Below, in pieces: positions 48,337-57,645 of a DNA stretch of 64,000 nucleotides; the first letter of the stretch is position 1; each line of letters opens with the position of its first letter. Where the stretch lies: the NCBI RefSeq assembly GCF_002162035.1, contig NZ_CP021138.1, positions 2,046,001 through 2,110,000 on the forward strand, read 5' to 3'. A model generated the notes under the pieces. It ran no database searches. It was not told where the DNA came from and saw only the letters and a program-made list of their open reading frames with translations. The translations under genes were made by a program, and so were the position numbers. This DNA is from Sulfuriferula sp. AH1. Lineage in GTDB: Bacteria > Pseudomonadota > Gammaproteobacteria > Burkholderiales > Sulfuriferulaceae.

Positions 48337-49611
48337 TTACTTCTTGCGGTCGATCGCACGATAACCGATATCGCGGCGCATCTGGCTACCGGCAAAATGA
48401 ATCTGTTCTGCAACTTCATATGCGCGCCGCTGCGCGATCTTGACGCTGTCGCCCAGCGCGGTGACGCACAGTACGCGACCGCCGCTGGTCACCACCTGAT
48501 CGCCCTGCAATTGCGTCCCCGCATGAAACACGTGGAAATCTTCTTCATTTTTCGGCAATCCGCTGATCGCATCGCCGACACGCGGACTATCCGGATAATT
48601 GGCAGCCGCCATCACCACACCCAGCGCGGTACGCCTGTCCCATTCAGCTTCGACCGTATCGAGCGTACCATTGACAGCATGCTCCATCAGCATCACCAGA
48701 TCCGACTTCAGCCGCAACATGATGGGTTGTGTCTCGGGATCACCCATACGGCAGTTAAATTCCAGCACTTTGATATTGTTATCGCTGTCGATCATCAGGC
48801 CGGCGTACAGGAATCCGGTATACGGCGTCCCCGCCTGCTTCATTCCGGCCATCACCGGCGCGATCACCTCGCGCAAGGTCTTGGCATAAATCTCCGGCGT
48901 CACCACCGGGGCGGGCGAATACGCGCCCATGCCGCCGGTATTGGGGCCGGTATCGCCGTCACCGATACGCTTGTGATCCTGACTGGTCGCCAATGGCAGC
49001 ACATGCTCGCCATCGCACATCACGATAAAGCTGGCCTCTTCCCCGCTCAGAAACTCCTCGATCACTACGCGTGCACCGGCATCGCCCAGCTGATTGCCTT
49101 GCAGCATCATATCTACCGCTTCGTGGGCTTCTGCCGCAGTCTGCGCCACCACCACGCCCTTACCGGCAGCCAGGCCGTCGGCCTTGATCACGATAGGCGC
49201 ACCATTCGCATCAATATACGCATGGGCGGCAGCAATATCGCTAAAAGTCTGGTATTTTGCGGTAGGAATGCCATGCTGCTGCATGAAGGCCTTGGCAAAA
49301 TCCTTCGAAGCCTCCAGCTGCGCCGCGGCTTGCGTAGGGCCGAATATTTTAAGGCCTTCGGCACGGAAGGCATCAACGATACCTGCAGCCAATGGCGCTT
49401 CAGGGCCCACCACAGTCAACAGGACCTGTTCGCGCCTGGCGAATTCAAGCAGCAACGGTATCGAGGTGACCGGTACATTGGTCAGTTCCTTTTCGCCTGC
49501 GGTACCTGCATTACCCGGCGCCACAAACACCTTGGCAATACGCGGCGACTGCGCCAGACGCCATGCCAGCGCGTGTTCGCGTCCACCTGAACCAATAACG
49601 AGAATATTCAT
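48337..49611 (-). CDS. purD: Phosphoribosylamine-glycine ligase PurD
   Basis: 424 residues. ATP-grasp enzyme of purine synthesis (5-phosphoribosylamine + glycine to GAR). N-domain opens NILVIGSGGREHALAWRLAQ; the ATP-grasp core has VIKADGLAAGKGVVVA and LSGEEASFIVMCDG, and metal contacts lie in VLEFNCRMGDPETQ. It lies 12 bp after purH in the same direction. Confidence 0.98.
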   Translation of the reverse strand: MNILVIGSGGREHALAWRLAQSPRIAKVFVAPGNAGTAGEKELTNVPVTSIPLLLEFARREQVLLTVVGPEAPLAAGIVDAFRAEGLKIFGPTQAAAQLEASKDFAKAFMQQHGIPTAKYQTFSDIAAAHAYIDANGAPIVIKADGLAAGKGVVVAQTAAEAHEAVDMMLQGNQLGDAGARVVIEEFLSGEEASFIVMCDGEHVLPLATSQDHKRIGDGDTGPNTGGMGAYSPAPVVTPEIYAKTLREVIAPVMAGMKQAGTPYTGFLYAGLMIDSDNNIKVLEFNCRMGDPETQPIMLRLKSDLVMLMEHAVNGTLDTVEAEWDRRTALGVVMAAANYPDSPRVGDAISGLPKNEEDFHVFHAGTQLQGDQVVTSGGRVLCVTALGDSVKIAQRRAYEVAEQIHFAGSQMRRDIGYRAIDRKK

Positions 49612-49623
49612 GAGTATCCTGAC

Positions 49624-51186
49624 TTAATGACGGAAATGCCGATGTCCGGTAAAGACCATGGCGATACCGTGTTCGTTGGCAGCAGCAATCACCTCTGCGT
49701 CTTTCACGCTGCCACCCGGCTGGATGACAGCCTTGGCGCCGGCCTCGGCCAAGACGTCCAGACCGTCGCGGAACGGGAAGAAGGCATCCGAAGCGACAGC
49801 ACAGCCTGCCAATGACAAACCGGCATTAGCCGCCTTGATTACCGCAATTTTGGTGGAGTCGACGCGGCTCATCTGTCCGGCGCCGACACCCAGTGTCTGA
49901 CCACTGGCAGCGAACACGATGGCATTGGATTTGACGAATTTCGCTACGCGCCACGCAAACAGCATGTCCTGTATCTGCTGCGCGCTGGGATGGATATCCG
50001 TCACTACGCGCAAGTCGTCGACTGTGATATTGAAATTATCCGCAGTCTGGACCAGCAACCCGCCGCCCACACGCTTCATTTCCAGTACATTGGTTTCATG
50101 AGCCAGCGGCACCGTCAACACCCGCACGTTAGTCTTTCTGGCCAGCACTTCACGTGCCGCCGCACTGTAAGCAGGCGCGATCAGGACTTCCATAAATTGT
50201 TGCGACACGGCTTCCGCCGCCACTTCATCAACCTCGCAGTTGAACGCGATAATACCGCCGAATGCGGAGCTGGCATCCGTCGCGAACGCCAGACGGTAAG
50301 CGCTTACCGCGTCATGTGCGACAGCGACGCCGCTCGGGTTGGCGTGCTTGACAATCACACATGCGGGCTGATTGAAGGTCTTGACGCATTCCCACGCCGC
50401 ATCGCTGTCTGCGATATTGTTATAGGACAATTCCTTGCCCTGCAACTGAGTATAGTGCGCCAGGCTGCCTGCAACCGGATTCAGGTCGCGATAGAATGCT
50501 GCGGCCTGATGCGGATTTTCGCCATAACGCATGGTTTGCACGCGCTCGAAATTCAGATTCAGTCGGCTCGGGAATGCAGCCTGTTCGCCATCCAGTTCAC
50601 GTGCGGTCAAATAGTTGGAGATCGCACTGTCGTACTGCGCAGTATGGGAAAAAGCCTTGCACGCCAGATCGTAGCAGGTGCCTGTCGACAGCGAACCGTG
50701 ATTTGTTTTGAGTTCACCCAGTACCTGTGCGTAATCCGCCGGATCGGTTACCACGGCGACATGCTGATAATTCTTTGCGGCGGAACGTACCATGGTCGGC
50801 CCGCCGATATCGATATTCTCTATTGCGTCAGGCAAGGTGCAATCCGGCTTGGCTACGGTCTGGCTGAACGGATACAGATTCACCACCACCAGATCGATGT
50901 AACCGATCTCCGCACGCCGCACCGCTTCAGCGTGTTCGGCCAGATCGCGCCGCGCCAGTATGCCACCATGGATTTTGGGATGCAGGGTCTTGACACGGCC
51001 GTCCAGCATTTCCGGAAAACCGGTGTAATCGGCCACTTCAGTCACCGGAATACCATGCTCGGCCAGCATTTTTGCTGTACCGCCGGTGGACAGTATTTCG
51101 ATATTGAATTCGCGTAAACCTTGAGCCAGCGCCAATACACCGGTTTTGTCAGACACACTGATCAGTGCGCGTTCTATGTAAGCCAT
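49624..51186 (-). CDS. purH: Bifunctional AICAR transformylase/IMP cyclohydrolase PurH
   Basis: 520 residues, two domains. The N-terminal IMP cyclohydrolase domain opens [17 protein letters not shown] and has [16 protein letters not shown]; the C-terminal AICAR transformylase has [13 protein letters not shown] and FSRDGLD-like [14 protein letters not shown]. It completes inosine monophosphate synthesis. It lies between fis and purD. Confidence 0.98.
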   Translation of the reverse strand: MAYIERALISVSDKTGVLALAQGLREFNIEILSTGGTAKMLAEHGIPVTEVADYTGFPEMLDGRVKTLHPKIHGGILARRDLAEHAEAVRRAEIGYIDLVVVNLYPFSQTVAKPDCTLPDAIENIDIGGPTMVRSAAKNYQHVAVVTDPADYAQVLGELKTNHGSLSTGTCYDLACKAFSHTAQYDSAISNYLTARELDGEQAAFPSRLNLNFERVQTMRYGENPHQAAAFYRDLNPVAGSLAHYTQLQGKELSYNNIADSDAAWECVKTFNQPACVIVKHANPSGVAVAHDAVSAYRLAFATDASSAFGGIIAFNCEVDEVAAEAVSQQFMEVLIAPAYSAAAREVLARKTNVRVLTVPLAHETNVLEMKRVGGGLLVQTADNFNITVDDLRVVTDIHPSAQQIQDMLFAWRVAKFVKSNAIVFAASGQTLGVGAGQMSRVDSTKIAVIKAANAGLSLAGCAVASDAFFPFRDGLDVLAEAGAKAVIQPGGSVKDAEVIAAANEHGIAMVFTGHRHFRH

Positions 51187-51224
51187 GTTGGATCCTGAAT
51201 GATTAAATGATGGGACACAGCAAA

Positions 51225-51461
51225 TTATTCGATGCCGTACTGTGCCATTTTTTTGCGTAAGGTATTGCGATTAATGCCGAGATATTCTGCAGCCCGGGTC
51301 TGATTTCCCTGAGAGAAATGCAGAATCTTCTCAATCAGGGGCTGTTCCACACACGCCAACACCATGTCATAGATACCCGTCGGCGTTTCGCCGTCCAGGT
51401 CCTGAAAATAGGTGTCCAGGGCGCGCTCCACACACGCCGCGATTTCATTCTCTCTGTTCAT
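51225..51461 (-). CDS. fis: DNA-binding protein Fis
   Basis: 78 residues, shorter than E. coli Fis (98). The C-terminal helix-turn-helix [20 protein letters not shown] is intact; the N-terminal beta-hairpin is reduced. Nucleoid protein and growth-phase regulator. It lies 21 bp after dusB, the order seen across Gamma- and Betaproteobacteria. Confidence 0.96.
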   Translation of the reverse strand: MNRENEIAACVERALDTYFQDLDGETPTGIYDMVLACVEQPLIEKILHFSQGNQTRAAEYLGINRNTLRKKMAQYGIE

Positions 51462-51482
51462 TAAGTCCCCTAGCTAGCTTGA

Positions 51483-52517
51483 TTATGCAGCCAGCGTTGT
51501 TGCGTCATCGGCAACGTCATCTGCCACATAGTCGAGATGTTTGCCGCGTGCGCGGCATCGCTCAAAAAAATCATCAACAGCGGCCACTTGCTCTTCCAGT
51601 GTCTGCAACTGATTCATTGCATGACGGAATATTGCAGAATCATGCAACCCTTTGGTGTACCAGGAAATATGCTTTCGCGCGATACGCACACCGGATTGTT
51701 CGCCATAAAAACCATACAGATCATGCATATGATCCGTCAGCACCCGATGTATTTCATCTACTTCAGGAGGCGGCAAGTACGTCCCGGTTTGCAGGAAATG
51801 GGCAATCTCGCGAAATATCCATGGACGCCCTTGCGCGGCCCGCCCTATCATCACCGCATCCGCCCCTGTGTATTCAAGCACGAATTTCGCCTTTTCCGGC
51901 GTTGTAATATCACCGTTGGCGATAATCGGAATGCGCGCCGCCGCTTTGACTGCAGCAATCGTATCGTATTCGGCTTGTCCGGTATAACCGCAAGCCCGTG
52001 TCCGCCCATGCATGGCCAAAGCCTGAATGCCGCTATCCTCGGCGATTTTCAGGATGGTCAATGCGTTTTTATGCTGCCTGTCCCAACCGGTACGGATTTT
52101 CAATGTCACTGGCACCCCTGGTACCGCCGCCACGACCGCGGCCAGGATGCGCGCCACCAGCGGTTCGTCCTGTAGCAAAGCCGACCCTGCCATCACATTG
52201 CAGATTTTCTTGGCCGGGCAACCCATGTTGATGTCGATGATCTGTGCCCCGCGATCCACGTTATGCCGTGCCGCTTCAGCCATCATCGCCGGATCGGAAC
52301 CCGCGATCTGCACCGAAATGGGATCGACTTCGCCCTCGTGGTTCGCACGGCGCTGGGTCTTGGCCGAGCCGTACAGCAGCGAATTGGAAGTCACCATTTC
52401 CGACACCGCCATCCCTGCGCCCATTTGCTTGCATAACTGCCGGAATGGACGATCGGTCACCCCGGCCATAGGGGCGACAATGAGATTGTTTTTAAGGGTG
52501 TGACTACCAATACGCAT
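51483..52517 (-). CDS. dusB: tRNA-dihydrouridine synthase DusB
   Basis: 344 residues. FMN enzyme that reduces uridine at tRNA position 17 in the D-loop region. APMAGVTDRPFRQLCKQMGA near the start, the catalytic Cys in NMGCPAKKICNVMAGS and GDITTPEKAKFVL are intact. Its promoter also starts the dusB-fis unit. Confidence 0.96.
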   Translation of the reverse strand: MRIGSHTLKNNLIVAPMAGVTDRPFRQLCKQMGAGMAVSEMVTSNSLLYGSAKTQRRANHEGEVDPISVQIAGSDPAMMAEAARHNVDRGAQIIDINMGCPAKKICNVMAGSALLQDEPLVARILAAVVAAVPGVPVTLKIRTGWDRQHKNALTILKIAEDSGIQALAMHGRTRACGYTGQAEYDTIAAVKAAARIPIIANGDITTPEKAKFVLEYTGADAVMIGRAAQGRPWIFREIAHFLQTGTYLPPPEVDEIHRVLTDHMHDLYGFYGEQSGVRIARKHISWYTKGLHDSAIFRHAMNQLQTLEEQVAAVDDFFERCRARGKHLDYVADDVADDATTLAA

Positions 52518-52618
52518 GGATGGGAGAAACCGTAAAATAGCCGCACATTTTATACGCTAAACCCGTTCCACGCAAAATTGGTGGATAATATCGGCTTTGC
52601 AATTTTGATAGGCAATTC

Positions 52619-53032
52619 ATGAATGCGCACCTTCCCACCGCCAAACTCTGGCATCGCTTTGCCGCGATGCTGTATGAAACCCTGCTATTGCTGGCGGTAT
52701 TATTCATTGCCGATTACCTGTTCATCAGCCTGACGCATAACGCACAATCGCCCTTGTTCAAGGCACTGCTGCAGATTTACCTGATAGTGGTCATGGCTGC
52801 GTACTTCAGCTGGTTCTGGATGCGCGGGCAATCCCTGGCGATGAAGACCTGGCGCATACGTGTGGTAAGCGTGGACGGCAGCAAACTCACGCTGCGGCAA
52901 GCGCTATTGCGCTTTCTGTTCAGCTGGCTGATCGGCATTACCCAGATATGGGCATTCTTTGATCGCGACGGCCAGTTTCTGCATGACCGGCTTGCAGGCA
53001 CCCGGCTGGTTACTGACGCTCGACCCGCTTAA
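52619..53032 (+). CDS. RDD-family membrane protein
   Basis: 137 residues. Three membrane segments and the RDD-type WHRFAAMLYETLLLLAVLF start, with the later QSLAMKTWRIRVVS. The charged residue of the first segment (usually Asp) is Glu here. RDD proteins are of unknown function; some act as ion antiporters. It is divergent from dusB and its 3' end overlaps the lptG 3' end by 23 bp. Confidence 0.85.
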   Translation: MNAHLPTAKLWHRFAAMLYETLLLLAVLFIADYLFISLTHNAQSPLFKALLQIYLIVVMAAYFSWFWMRGQSLAMKTWRIRVVSVDGSKLTLRQALLRFLFSWLIGITQIWAFFDRDGQFLHDRLAGTRLVTDARPA

Positions 53033-54083
53033 GCAATACGATACCCAGCAGCAGGAAGCCGATGGTAGGGACTATCGCGCTCATCAATGCAGGCCAGTCG
53101 TTCAGCAAGCCGATATAGGCGAACAGCCGGTTGAACAGATGGTAACCCAGACCCAGCATGATGCCGGCAAACACCCGTGTGCTCACCGATCCGGCGCGCG
53201 GGCGGTGATACGCAAAAGGCAGCGCCAGCAAAATCATGACAGGCGCTGCAAACGGATAGATCAACTTGCTCCACAACGCTATTTCATAACGCTTGCTGGG
53301 CTGGCGGTTGGCATGCAAATGCTGAATGTATTCCCACAGATTCAGCGCCGACATCTTCTCCGGCGCCACCAGCAGCACGTTCATGATGCTGGGCGTCAGC
53401 ACCGATTGCCATTGATTCTCCGGATAGTGAGCGACAGTGATCCCGGCCGGGGTAAACCGGGTTTCATCAATCTGCTTTAACTTCCAGACATTGTCGTGCA
53501 AAAATTCGCCGCTGGCGGCGCGATAGATCCGCTGCAGACGAAAGTGGTCATCGAACGTATACACGTTGACATCGCGCAACGCCCCATCCGGAGTCACTTC
53601 GCGCACATTGATAAAATTGCGGTCGTCGCGCACCCACAGACCGGAACGGAAAGCCTGCGCCACCAGCGCATTGGTGGCCTTAAGCTTCATCTGCTCGGCA
53701 TAGCGTTCGCTCGCTGGTGCGACGATCTCGCCAAACGCAAAAGTCAGCGCAGTGAACAGCAAGCCTATCAGCATCAGATAAACGGCGATGCGCCGCATCG
53801 ACAAACCCGACACCAGCATGATGGTGAACTCGGAGTTCTCCACCATCCGCGATAGCGCAACCAGCGTGCCGATCAGCGCGGCCACCGGGAGCAGCTCATA
53901 CAAATGCCCTGGCACGCTCAAAGTCACATACACCAAAATCTGCCAGAAACCATAAGTGCCCTTGCCCAGCGAATCGAGCTCATTGATCAGATCGAACAGC
54001 GCAAACAAAGTCATCAGCGCAGTAAAAACAAATAACGATGCGGTGAGCGCCTCGGTTGCCAGATAGCGGACGATGACTCTCAT
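53010..54083 (-). CDS. lptG: LPS export permease LptG
   Basis: 357 residues from the ATG at 54083; a longer frame reaches 54206 but only overlays lptF. Six membrane segments around a periplasmic beta-jellyroll (about 130-270). The opening RYLATEALTASLFVFTALM and the C-terminal KLIYPFAAPVMILLALPFAY are family-like. With LptF and LptB it extracts LPS from the inner membrane. The start overlaps the lptF stop (ATGA). Confidence 0.96.
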   Translation of the reverse strand: MRVIVRYLATEALTASLFVFTALMTLFALFDLINELDSLGKGTYGFWQILVYVTLSVPGHLYELLPVAALIGTLVALSRMVENSEFTIMLVSGLSMRRIAVYLMLIGLLFTALTFAFGEIVAPASERYAEQMKLKATNALVAQAFRSGLWVRDDRNFINVREVTPDGALRDVNVYTFDDHFRLQRIYRAASGEFLHDNVWKLKQIDETRFTPAGITVAHYPENQWQSVLTPSIMNVLLVAPEKMSALNLWEYIQHLHANRQPSKRYEIALWSKLIYPFAAPVMILLALPFAYHRPRAGSVSTRVFAGIMLGLGYHLFNRLFAYIGLLNDWPALMSAIVPTIGFLLLGIVLLKRVERQ

Positions 54084-55159
54084 TTCCACCACCGCAATTT
54101 GCGTACCGTTACCCGTTGATAAAACATCAGCGCCATGACGGTGGCCATGATCAGATGCGCACCCAGCAGGCCGGCAATGAACGATATCCGCTGCTGCGCG
54201 ACCCACGCTTCGATAATGCCCAGCATGTTGTTATAAATGACGAAAATGAGCAGCGAAAGAATCAGGCTGAATGAACGACCCGCACGCGGATTGACGAAAC
54301 TCAGCGGTATCGCCAGCAACGCCAGGATCACCGCGCTGATCGGGAATCCGCAGCGCCAGACGAATTCCGCCAGATTGACCGCGGTAGGGTTCTGCAGCAA
54401 TGTCAGGGTAGGCAACGCATTGGCGCCGTAATCGCGATGCAGCGCCACCGTTTGCGGCTCGAGCCGCATCCAGTAGCGCCCGAATTCGGCAAGCTTGTAG
54501 TCCGCCTGCCCCGGTACGCCTTCATAGCGGCGCCCGTTTTCCAGCACCAGATAACGTTCACCATCAGGCAATTCGTGATGCTCTCCGGCTTGCGCAACGG
54601 TGATGCCCAGCGTGTTGTTTTCCACCGACTGCATAAACACGTTCTTGACGCGCGCGCCGTTGTTTGCCAGACCTTCGATAAAATATACCTTATCCGCCTG
54701 CTTGGATTCGGTAAACATGCCGGGAGCGATCACCGACAGCTCATCGCGGCTGTTCAGCAACTGCCTGAATTCGTCCTTTTTACTCAGCGCCCACGGGATC
54801 ACCGCCAGATTCAATACGCCGATCGCCAGTACCACCGGCAATGCAAAGGTCAGAATGGGACGCACCCATGCAGTCAGGCTCAGCCCCGCACTGAACCACA
54901 CCACCATCTCGCTCTCGCGGTAAGCGCGCGACACCGCCATGATGATGGAAATAAACAAGGTCAGCGACAGCAGCAACGGCAGAAAACTGAATACGCCGAA
55001 CCCCAGGAATGCAAGCACGGCCTCGACCGCCAGCTCACCTCGCGCCGCCTCGCCGAGCAAGCGGATAAACAGCGTAGTCAGCGTGATGGTCACCAGCACT
55101 AGAAACACGCCGAGATAATTAAAAATGAGTTCACGCAATAATGCGCGGCGAAAAAGCAT
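54080..55159 (-). CDS. lptF: LPS export permease LptF
   Basis: 359 residues. LptF form of the YjgP/YjgQ family, starting LFRRALLRELIFNYLGVFLV, with six membrane segments and a periplasmic domain (about 125-265). The last residues run to RKLRWWK. It is divergent from pepA, as in many Beta/Gammaproteobacteria, and overlaps lptG by 4 bp. Confidence 0.96.
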   Translation of the reverse strand: MLFRRALLRELIFNYLGVFLVLVTITLTTLFIRLLGEAARGELAVEAVLAFLGFGVFSFLPLLLSLTLFISIIMAVSRAYRESEMVVWFSAGLSLTAWVRPILTFALPVVLAIGVLNLAVIPWALSKKDEFRQLLNSRDELSVIAPGMFTESKQADKVYFIEGLANNGARVKNVFMQSVENNTLGITVAQAGEHHELPDGERYLVLENGRRYEGVPGQADYKLAEFGRYWMRLEPQTVALHRDYGANALPTLTLLQNPTAVNLAEFVWRCGFPISAVILALLAIPLSFVNPRAGRSFSLILSLLIFVIYNNMLGIIEAWVAQQRISFIAGLLGAHLIMATVMALMFYQRVTVRKLRWWK

Positions 55160-55236
55160 GATAAATTTTCTTAGTTTTGACTTTTAACAGAAGACTGCAA
55201 ATAATGGGGGTATTCATTCATGCGCAGGAGCATCTC

Positions 55237-56736
55237 GTGGAATTTAGCATAAAAAACACCCAACCAGAAAAACAACGCGCTGCCTGTATCGTGGTCGGTG
55301 TATTCGAATCCCGTCAATTATCCGCCAGCGGACGCGAATTGGATAGCGCCAGTCAGGGTTATTTATCCAAAATCCTGACGACCGGCGACATGAACGGACG
55401 TGTCGGCAGCACCCTGTTACTGCATCATGTGCCGCATCTGGGCAGCGAACGCGTACTGCTGGTTGGACTGGGCAAGGCCGAGGAGTTCAACGCCAAGGCC
55501 TTCCTCACCAGCATCAATGCCGCACTAGCCAGCCTGAATGCCACGGGCGCCACCAGCGCCGCGCTGTATTTGCTCAATGAAGTCGTCGACAGCCGCGACA
55601 TCGCCTGGAAGATCGAACAAACCGTACTGGCCGCCTACGCGCAACGCTTCCAGCCCGGCAAACTGAAAAGCAAAAAGGACGAACCGAAAAACAGCGGCAA
55701 CGCGCTCAAGAAGCTCATCCTCAACATTGCACCGGCCTATACCAAAGCAGCGGAAACCGCGCTTGCTCATGGCAAGGCCATCGCCGCCGGCGTAGAACTG
55801 GCGAAAGACCTCGGCAACCTGCCCGGCAACATCTGCACACCGGCTTATCTGGCGCAGCAGGCACAGGACCTGGCCAAGGCATTCCCGCTCAAATGCGAAG
55901 TGCTGGAGCGCAAAGACATGGAAAAACTGGGCATGGGTTCCTTGCTCGCTGTAGCGCAAGGCAGCAACCAGCCGCCGAAACTCATCATCCTGCGCCATAA
56001 CGGCGGCAAAAAGGGCGCGAAGCCGATCGTGCTGGTCGGCAAGGGCATCACCTTCGACTCCGGCGGCATCTCGCTCAAACCGGGCGCAGAGATGGACGAG
56101 ATGAAATACGACATGTGCGGTGCAGCCAGCGTGCTCGGCACCTTGCGCGCAGCCGCCGAACTCAAGCTGCCGCTCAACATCATCGGCATCATCCCCAGCA
56201 GCGAAAATCTGCCTGACGGCATGGCAGTCAAACCCGGCGACATCGTCACCTCGATGTCCGGCCAGACCATCGAAATCCTCAACACCGATGCAGAAGGCCG
56301 CCTGGTGTTATGCGATGCGCTCACTTACGCCGAACGCTTTGACCCCGAAGTCGTCATCGACATCGCCACCCTCACCGGCGCCTGCGTGATTGCGCTTGGG
56401 CATCATGCCTCGGGGCTGTTCAGCGGCAATGACGAACTCGCCGCCGAAATCGAACAGGCCGGCGTATCCGCACAGGATCGCGTCTGGCGCATGCCGCTGT
56501 GGGACGACTACCAGCCGCAGCTCGACAGCAATTTTGCCGACATCGCCAACATCGGCGGACGCCCCGCCGGCTCGATCACCGCTGCCTGCTTCCTGTCGCG
56601 CTTCACCCAAAAATACAATTGGGCGCATCTGGACATTGCCGGCACCGCGTGGAAATCCGGCAAGGACAAAGGCGGCACCGGCCGTCCCGTGCCATTGCTG
56701 ACGCATTTCCTGACGGCACGCGCAGCAAGCAAATGA
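55237..56736 (+). CDS. pepA: Leucyl aminopeptidase PepA
   Basis: 499 residues from the GTG at 55237, which has AGGAG (55226-55230) six bases upstream. The family begins MEFSxK...PEKQR.AC, which matches VEFSIKNTQPEKQRAACIVV, so the longer frame from 55177 is not the true start. The metal and active-site signatures are KGITFDSGGISLKPG and NTDAEGRLVLCDAL, both intact. M17 cytosolic metallopeptidase; in E. coli it also binds DNA for recombination and regulation. The stop overlaps the holC start. Confidence 0.97.
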   Translation: MEFSIKNTQPEKQRAACIVVGVFESRQLSASGRELDSASQGYLSKILTTGDMNGRVGSTLLLHHVPHLGSERVLLVGLGKAEEFNAKAFLTSINAALASLNATGATSAALYLLNEVVDSRDIAWKIEQTVLAAYAQRFQPGKLKSKKDEPKNSGNALKKLILNIAPAYTKAAETALAHGKAIAAGVELAKDLGNLPGNICTPAYLAQQAQDLAKAFPLKCEVLERKDMEKLGMGSLLAVAQGSNQPPKLIILRHNGGKKGAKPIVLVGKGITFDSGGISLKPGAEMDEMKYDMCGAASVLGTLRAAAELKLPLNIIGIIPSSENLPDGMAVKPGDIVTSMSGQTIEILNTDAEGRLVLCDALTYAERFDPEVVIDIATLTGACVIALGHHASGLFSGNDELAAEIEQAGVSAQDRVWRMPLWDDYQPQLDSNFADIANIGGRPAGSITAACFLSRFTQKYNWAHLDIAGTAWKSGKDKGGTGRPVPLLTHFLTARAASK

Positions 56737-57155
56737 CGCGGGTAGACTTCTACTCCAACGCGACGGACAAGCTCGAGCTGGCGCGGCTGATCATTCAGAA
56801 AGCGCACCGCCAGGGCTTGAGCATCATGGTGCACAGCACCGACCAGCAGGCGCTCGGCGAACTCGACCGGCGCTTGTGGTCCGATCCGGCAACCAGCTTT
56901 CTGCCGCACTGCAGCACCGAAGCTGCGCATGCCGCGCAGACGCCGGTGGTGCTGGGTGCGGATATCGGCGATCTGAGCCACAACGATGTGCTCATCAATC
57001 TGAATGATACAACGCCCGGTTTTTTTAGCCGCTTCGAGCGCCTGATCGAAATCGTCAGCCTTGACGAAACCGACCGCGAGACCGCCCGGCAGCGCTGGGT
57101 GTTCTACAAGCAGCGCGGCTACGCGATGAGCAATCACGACATGAGCAAAAAATAA
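56733..57155 (+). CDS. holC: DNA polymerase III subunit chi
   Basis: 140 residues from the ATG at 56733, overlapping the pepA stop (ATGA). Opens TRVDFYSNATDKLELARLI and has LWSDPATSFLPHCSTEAA and a C-terminal RQRWVFYKQRGYAMSNHDM, typical of chi. It links the clamp loader to single-strand binding protein. The pepA-holC pair is conserved. Confidence 0.93.
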   Translation: MTRVDFYSNATDKLELARLIIQKAHRQGLSIMVHSTDQQALGELDRRLWSDPATSFLPHCSTEAAHAAQTPVVLGADIGDLSHNDVLINLNDTTPGFFSRFERLIEIVSLDETDRETARQRWVFYKQRGYAMSNHDMSKK

Positions 57156-57164
57156 CCGATCATT

Positions 57165-57614
57165 ATGGACGATCCCCTACTCGACAAAATGCAGGCATTG
57201 ATGGGCAAATACCATGCGCCGGTTGCAGGTGCGCCTGCGACGCACACGGAACCCCTGACGATACCGGATTACGATACCGCACCGGCCTTTCCTATCCTCA
57301 CCGATATCGTCAAACTGGGCGATGCGGTTTTTCACGATCCGCAATCGATCGCCGCGCTACAAACCGACACCAGTGCGATTTCTGCCGACACCAGTAACCA
57401 GATTGCGCAGCAGATTTTGCGTGCCGTCGATGCACAAATGCAGAATCAGGTCACGGCCCTGATCGCACCGCGCTTGCAGCAAGCCATGGACGAAGCCCTG
57501 GCCGCATTATTGCCGCAGCTCACGGTCAATATCGAACACATCATCCATGAAACGCTGGTGAAGGAATTCGCCCGTCGCGGGATTCCGCTCAACAAGGACG
57601 ACGATTCGGTATAA
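57165..57614 (+). CDS. Conserved-position protein of unknown function between holC and valS
   Basis: 149 residues, no motif I recognise. The N-terminus (about 1-50) is Pro/Ala-rich and acidic; the middle is predicted helical with [20 protein letters not shown]; the end is Lys/Asp-rich. No signal peptide or membrane segment. It lies 9 bp after holC and 31 bp before valS in the same direction, so it is probably co-transcribed. A replication or translation role is only a guess from position. Confidence 0.75.
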   Translation: MDDPLLDKMQALMGKYHAPVAGAPATHTEPLTIPDYDTAPAFPILTDIVKLGDAVFHDPQSIAALQTDTSAISADTSNQIAQQILRAVDAQMQNQVTALIAPRLQQAMDEALAALLPQLTVNIEHIIHETLVKEFARRGIPLNKDDDSV

Positions 57615-57645
57615 TGTCGTGTTTTACCCAACACGACTCTGCATC

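Noticed and set aside
48397-49590. 397-residue plus-strand ORF opposite purD
   Set aside because: Antisense shadow with atypical composition; purD is unambiguous.
49990-51117. 375-residue plus-strand ORF opposite purH
   Set aside because: Antisense shadow; purH is unambiguous.
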